Below are positions 60,749-64,000 of a DNA stretch of 64,000 bases, in pieces. Source of the DNA: Hyphomonadaceae bacterium. Its GTDB lineage: Bacteria > Pseudomonadota > Alphaproteobacteria > Caulobacterales > Aquidulcibacteraceae. The notes below the pieces were generated by a model. That model did no database searches. It had not been told where the DNA came from and worked only from the letters and a program-made list of their open reading frames with translations. Every line of letters starts with the position of its first letter. The stretch's first letter is position 1. Both the position numbers and the translations under genes were made by a program. Where the stretch lies: assembly GCA_016791425.1 (NCBI GenBank), contig JAEUMQ010000014.1:1-64000 (forward strand), in the 5' to 3' direction.

Positions 60749-60853
60749 GGGCAACTAGAACCCATACTTGACGCGGATTTCGGCCATGACTTCATCGTGG
60801 TCGATGAATTCGCCGGGTGTCGCCGCTGCCGAAAATCTACACCCGCGCGCGAT

Positions 60854-61597
60854 TCACCGCAATTCGAACACCACGGTGACGTTGGCCGTCGATTTCACCT
60901 CGCCCGGCATGGTTGGGGTGGCGACCTGCGCGGCGACCGAGCGCTCGGCCATCATCATCGGCACGGGATACGGCATCGGCGGCGCGGCGCCGGCTTCGCT
61001 GATCGAGATGATGCGGTTGACGCGCATGCCGGCGGCTTCGGCATAGAGGTTGGCGCGGGCGCGGGCGCGCTGCACCGCCTGTCTGCGCGCACGATCGAGA
61101 ACCGGCTCGGGATCGTCGATGGAGAAGGAGACGCCGTTGATCGTATTGCCGCCGGCGGCGACCGCAGCGTCCACCGTGCGGCCGAGATTGGCCAGGTTCC
61201 GTACACGGACATTCACGGTGTTCGAGGCCTGATAGCCGGTGATGCGCGGGGGGACGCCGTCGCCATAGACGTATTGCGGATTGACCGAGACGTTGGCGGT
61301 CTGCACGTCGCGTTCGGCCACGCCCGCGCGGCGGAGGGACTGGACGAGCGCGGCCATGCGCTGGGCGTTGGCCTGCATGGCGGCGGCGGCGGTCTGGCCC
61401 TCGGTGACCACGCCGAGGCTTATATTGGCGAGATCGGGGGCCACTTCGGCCTCGCCCTCGGCCGACACGGTCAGCAGCGCGCCCTCGGGCATCATCATGC
61501 GATGGCCCGGCATGGGCGCCTCAGGGGCTTGCGCAAGCGCAGGCGCAGCGGAGAGCGACAGGGCCGCCGCAACGGCGGCGAAAGCGATCGGACGCAT
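60854..61597 (-). CDS. SIMPL domain (DUF541) secreted protein
   Basis: A 247-residue protein with signal peptide (ALSLSAAPALAQAPE), then the SIMPL pattern (LLTVSAEGEAEVAPDLANIS, AERDVQTANVSVNPQYVYGD, GYQASNTVNVRVRNLANLGR, RRQAVQRARARANLYAEAAG). Role in the periplasm not defined; members associate with oxidative stress tolerance. Confidence 0.88.
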   Translation of the reverse strand: MRPIAFAAVAAALSLSAAPALAQAPEAPMPGHRMMMPEGALLTVSAEGEAEVAPDLANISLGVVTEGQTAAAAMQANAQRMAALVQSLRRAGVAERDVQTANVSVNPQYVYGDGVPPRITGYQASNTVNVRVRNLANLGRTVDAAVAAGGNTINGVSFSIDDPEPVLDRARRQAVQRARARANLYAEAAGMRVNRIISISEAGAAPPMPYPVPMMMAERSVAAQVATPTMPGEVKSTANVTVVFELR

Positions 61598-61735
61598 GGA
61601 TATTTCCTTCCCCAGATAAGTGTCCCGCCAGCCTCAGAAGACCGAGAAGCATGCCGAAATTGCGGCGGTTGCGCCGGGGAGCGAATCGAATCACGGTATA
61701 ATAGGCGCATCCTCCAAAAGCCTCCCGGCAGGTGA

Positions 61736-63817
61736 ATGCGCTTCTCGGACGCCTTTCTGCGAACCCTGCGCGAACGCGTCTCCATCGCGGACTATGCCGG
61801 CAAGCGGCTCGTCTGGGACAAACGCAAGAGCCAACCGGCGCGCGGCGATTACTGGGCCTGCTGCCCGTTCCATACCGAAAAGAGCGCCTCCTTCCACGTC
61901 CTCGACACCAAGGGCGTCTATAAGTGCTTCGGCTGCGGGGAAGCCGGCGACATCTTCACGCTGGCGCAGAAGCTCGAAGGCGGCAATTTCCCTGAGACGG
62001 TGGAGCGCGTCGCCGAGTTCGCCGGAATTCCCCTCCCCGCCGACGACCGCGAGGATCGCGAAACCGCCGATCGCCGCAAGCGGCTCGCCAACGCGGCAGC
62101 GCGCGCGGGGCTTTTCTATGCGGAAGCGCTGCGCGGGAGCGAAGGCGCCAAGGCGCGAGCCTATCTGGAAGGGCGCGAGATCGGGCCCGACCTCTGGCCG
62201 CGCTTCGGGATCGGCTACGCGCCGGCCGGCTGGACCGGCCTCATCGACCGACTGACCGACAAGAAAAAGGGGGGCGAGTTCTCGCTCGAGGAGCTTGTCG
62301 AAGCGGGCCTCGCGCGCCCGGGCGAGGACGGCAAGCGCGCCATCGACATCTTCCGCGAGCGGATCATTTTCGAGATCGCCGACGCGGCGGGACGGCCGAT
62401 GGCGTTCGGGGGGCGCTCGCTCGATCCGAACCAGCCGGCGAAATACATCAACTCCCCGGAGAGCGCGCTCTTCCACAAGGGCAAGACGCTCTATCGCCTG
62501 AAGCAGGCGCGGGAACTCGCGTCGCGGTCGCGGGCGGGGGGGCTCGTGGTGGCGGAAGGCTATCTCGACGTGATCGCGTTCGAGCGCGCCGGGATCGGCG
62601 CGGTCGCGCCGATGGGCACCGCCCTCACCGAGGACCAGCTCGCGCTCGTCTGGCGCGCGGGGGGCGAGCCGATCCTCTGTTTCGACGGCGACGCGGCGGG
62701 CCTGCGCGCCGCGGACCGGGCGCTGGAGCTGGCGCTGCCGCACCTGGGGCCGGAGAAGACGCTGCGCGTCGCCGTGCTCCCGGCGGGCGAGGACCCCGAC
62801 GACATGTTCCGGCGCGCGGGGCCCGAGGCGCTCAAGGAGCTGCTCGCCGCCGCGCAGCCGGCATCGGCGGCGCTCTTCGAGCGCGAGCGTACGCGTCGGC
62901 CGCTCGACACGCCCGAGGCGAAGGCGGACTTCAAGCGCCGGCTCAAAGAGGCGGCCAACAAGATCGCCGATCCGGAGACCAAGCGGCTCTATCTGCGGGA
63001 ACTGCTGGCCAAGGCCGACGCGGCGATCGGTTTCCAGCCGCGATCGGAGGCGCCGCAAGCTCCCTTCCCGGGCGGCTTCCAAGGCGGCGGACAAGGCGGC
63101 GGACAAGGCGGACGGGGGCCGTTCCGCGGCAAGTTCGGGCCCCCGCCAGGGGCGACCGCGGAGCTGAAGGCCCTCGCCGCGGGCCGGCGCACGCTGGGAC
63201 CCGAAGAATTGATCCGCACCGCGGTCGATCATCCCCATCTCCTGGAGACGGGCGCCGAGGCGCTCTCGGTGCTCGATTGCGACGATCCCGAGCTCATGGA
63301 GATCAAAACCACACTTCTGGACGTCTGGTTCGGCGGCGAAACGGTTGACCGGGCCGCCATGAGCCTCCATTTGCGGCGATCGGGGCTGGCTCGCGCCGCA
63401 TCTCGCCTTGACGCCTGGCCGCGCCCCAGAGTGCTAAAGGAAGAATTGGAGCGAGACTGGACGGATCAGGCCCTGGCCGGGACGCCGGTCGGCGCAGAAC
63501 CCGGGCAGACCCAATCGGGACAAACCTGGGCCCGGGTCGCGGTCCGCGCCGGGATCAAGGCCAAAGCGGCTCGACCAAGGGCCCTGAATCGGGGGAACGA
63601 AGCGGAATGGGCGGCCCAGATGGGCGCGGATCTGGCCGCGCCCGCGATCCGGGAAGAAGCCAGAGCATTGCGCGCACGCGTGGATGAAGATCCCGACGCC
63701 ATGGCGCGCGCACAGGAATTGTTGCGCGACAGGCTGCGCGCCCAGGGCGAGGCCCTTCGCATCAGCCAGAACGTAGGAGCGGAAGCACCCCGTGACGCAG
63801 AGACGAACGAAAGCTGA
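61736..63817 (+). CDS. dnaG: DNA primase
   Basis: A 693-residue bacterial primase. Zinc domain: C43, H46, C64, C67 (CCPFHTEKSASF ... YKCFGCGEAGD); TOPRIM motif VVAEGYLDVIAFERAGIGAV and DGDAAGLRAADRALEL; a C-terminal part that binds the DnaB helicase. A Gly/Gln-rich insert (FQGGGQGGGQGG) lies near residues 445-456. ATG at 61736 follows AGG; a TATAAT at 61697-61702 may be its -10. Confidence 0.95.
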   Translation: MRFSDAFLRTLRERVSIADYAGKRLVWDKRKSQPARGDYWACCPFHTEKSASFHVLDTKGVYKCFGCGEAGDIFTLAQKLEGGNFPETVERVAEFAGIPLPADDREDRETADRRKRLANAAARAGLFYAEALRGSEGAKARAYLEGREIGPDLWPRFGIGYAPAGWTGLIDRLTDKKKGGEFSLEELVEAGLARPGEDGKRAIDIFRERIIFEIADAAGRPMAFGGRSLDPNQPAKYINSPESALFHKGKTLYRLKQARELASRSRAGGLVVAEGYLDVIAFERAGIGAVAPMGTALTEDQLALVWRAGGEPILCFDGDAAGLRAADRALELALPHLGPEKTLRVAVLPAGEDPDDMFRRAGPEALKELLAAAQPASAALFERERTRRPLDTPEAKADFKRRLKEAANKIADPETKRLYLRELLAKADAAIGFQPRSEAPQAPFPGGFQGGGQGGGQGGRGPFRGKFGPPPGATAELKALAAGRRTLGPEELIRTAVDHPHLLETGAEALSVLDCDDPELMEIKTTLLDVWFGGETVDRAAMSLHLRRSGLARAASRLDAWPRPRVLKEELERDWTDQALAGTPVGAEPGQTQSGQTWARVAVRAGIKAKAARPRALNRGNEAEWAAQMGADLAAPAIREEARALRARVDEDPDAMARAQELLRDRLRAQGEALRISQNVGAEAPRDAETNES

Positions 63818-63848
63818 AGCGGTGAAGACCGAAGTCCGAAGGACCAAA

Positions 63849-64000
63849 ATGGCCACGAAGACCGACGAGCCGAGCGCCGAGAAAGAGGACACGCCGGACG
63901 GGCCGATCCTCGACCTCAACGACGCCGCGGTGAAGCGGATGATCAAGGCCGCCAAGGCGCGCGGCTACGTCACGCACGAGGAGCTCAACAAGGTCCTGCC
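63849..64000 (+). CDS. rpoD: RNA polymerase sigma factor RpoD, N-terminal part (3' end outside window)
   Basis: Fifty residues to the window edge: the start and sigma-70 region 1.1 (AAVKRMIKAAKARGYVTHEE). It follows dnaG in the common dnaG-rpoD order. ATG at 63849 is 31 bases after the dnaG stop; an in-frame GTG at 63792 inside dnaG would add 19 residues and cannot be excluded. Confidence 0.88.
   Translation, partial: MATKTDEPSAEKEDTPDGPILDLNDAAVKRMIKAAKARGYVTHEELNKVL

Noticed and set aside
1-64000. CRISPR array, rRNA operon, prophage or insertion sequence with transposase
   Set aside because: No regularly spaced repeats, no rRNA-like stretch and no transposase domain were seen by reading; a profile search could still find small remnants.

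Overview
The window is high-GC DNA with alphaproteobacterial gene content: a trb-type conjugation operon, a dnaG-rpoD pair, an SbtA/SbtB-like pair, MASE1 histidine kinase and abundant TonB/lipoprotein export signals. The organism is probably a Caulobacterales/Hyphomonadaceae-type bacterium; this is inference from gene content and style, not from a marker comparison.

Region 1 (1-2.3 kb): the tail of an NnrS-family haem-copper membrane protein, a carboxymuconolactone-decarboxylase/AhpD-like protein and two small helix-turn-helix proteins.

Region 2 (2.3-14.1 kb): a lasso peptide gene cluster joined to a quorum-sensing module. On + lie a TonB-dependent receptor and, overlapping it by one base, an AtxE2-like lasso isopeptidase. 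On - (reading from right to left) lie luxR2, luxR1, luxI, a phytanoyl-CoA-dioxygenase-like enzyme, a GntR regulator, two tiny lasso precursor genes absent from a conventional large-ORF list, a fused B protein (leader-binding plus cysteine protease) and the asparagine-synthetase-like cyclase. The two predicted cores are 19 residues, each with Gly1 and Glu9 for a nine-residue macrolactam ring. A perfect 10+2+10 palindrome upstream of luxI is a strong lux-box candidate. This linkage of acyl-homoserine-lactone signalling, lasso peptides and (next region) conjugation is the most exciting part of the window.

Region 3 (14.3-28.2 kb): a tightly overlapping traG-RHH-trbBCDEJLFGI type IV secretion operon divergent from luxR2, then accessory genes (HTH protein, HNH and SNase-like nucleases, small hypothetical proteins). 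No relaxase, integrase or att site is visible, so this is a conjugation module of an integrated element whose limits lie elsewhere or which is incomplete.

Region 4 (28.2-46.5 kb): a stress and ion-homeostasis island: M48 protease, double universal stress protein, TerB-like protein, metallophosphoesterase, lipid kinase, NhaA, Ca2+/Na+ exchanger, LysR, Kef-type antiporter, BI-1, TerC, DedA, SbtA/SbtB and a MASE1 kinase with a response regulator. Four copies of an undescribed-looking element (CGGGCCCCTCTGGCG followed by GATGTCG) precede genes in this island and suggest a shared regulon.

Region 5 (46.8-64 kb): chromosomal housekeeping and envelope genes: a CAU tRNA, dusB, GFA-like, HxlR (apparently starting at CTG), an ECF sigma/anti-sigma pair divergent from a subtilase and secreted repeat proteins, DUF445, free-methionine-sulfoxide reductase, an S9 peptidase that seems to lack its catalytic histidine, carA, a SIMPL protein, dnaG and the start of rpoD.
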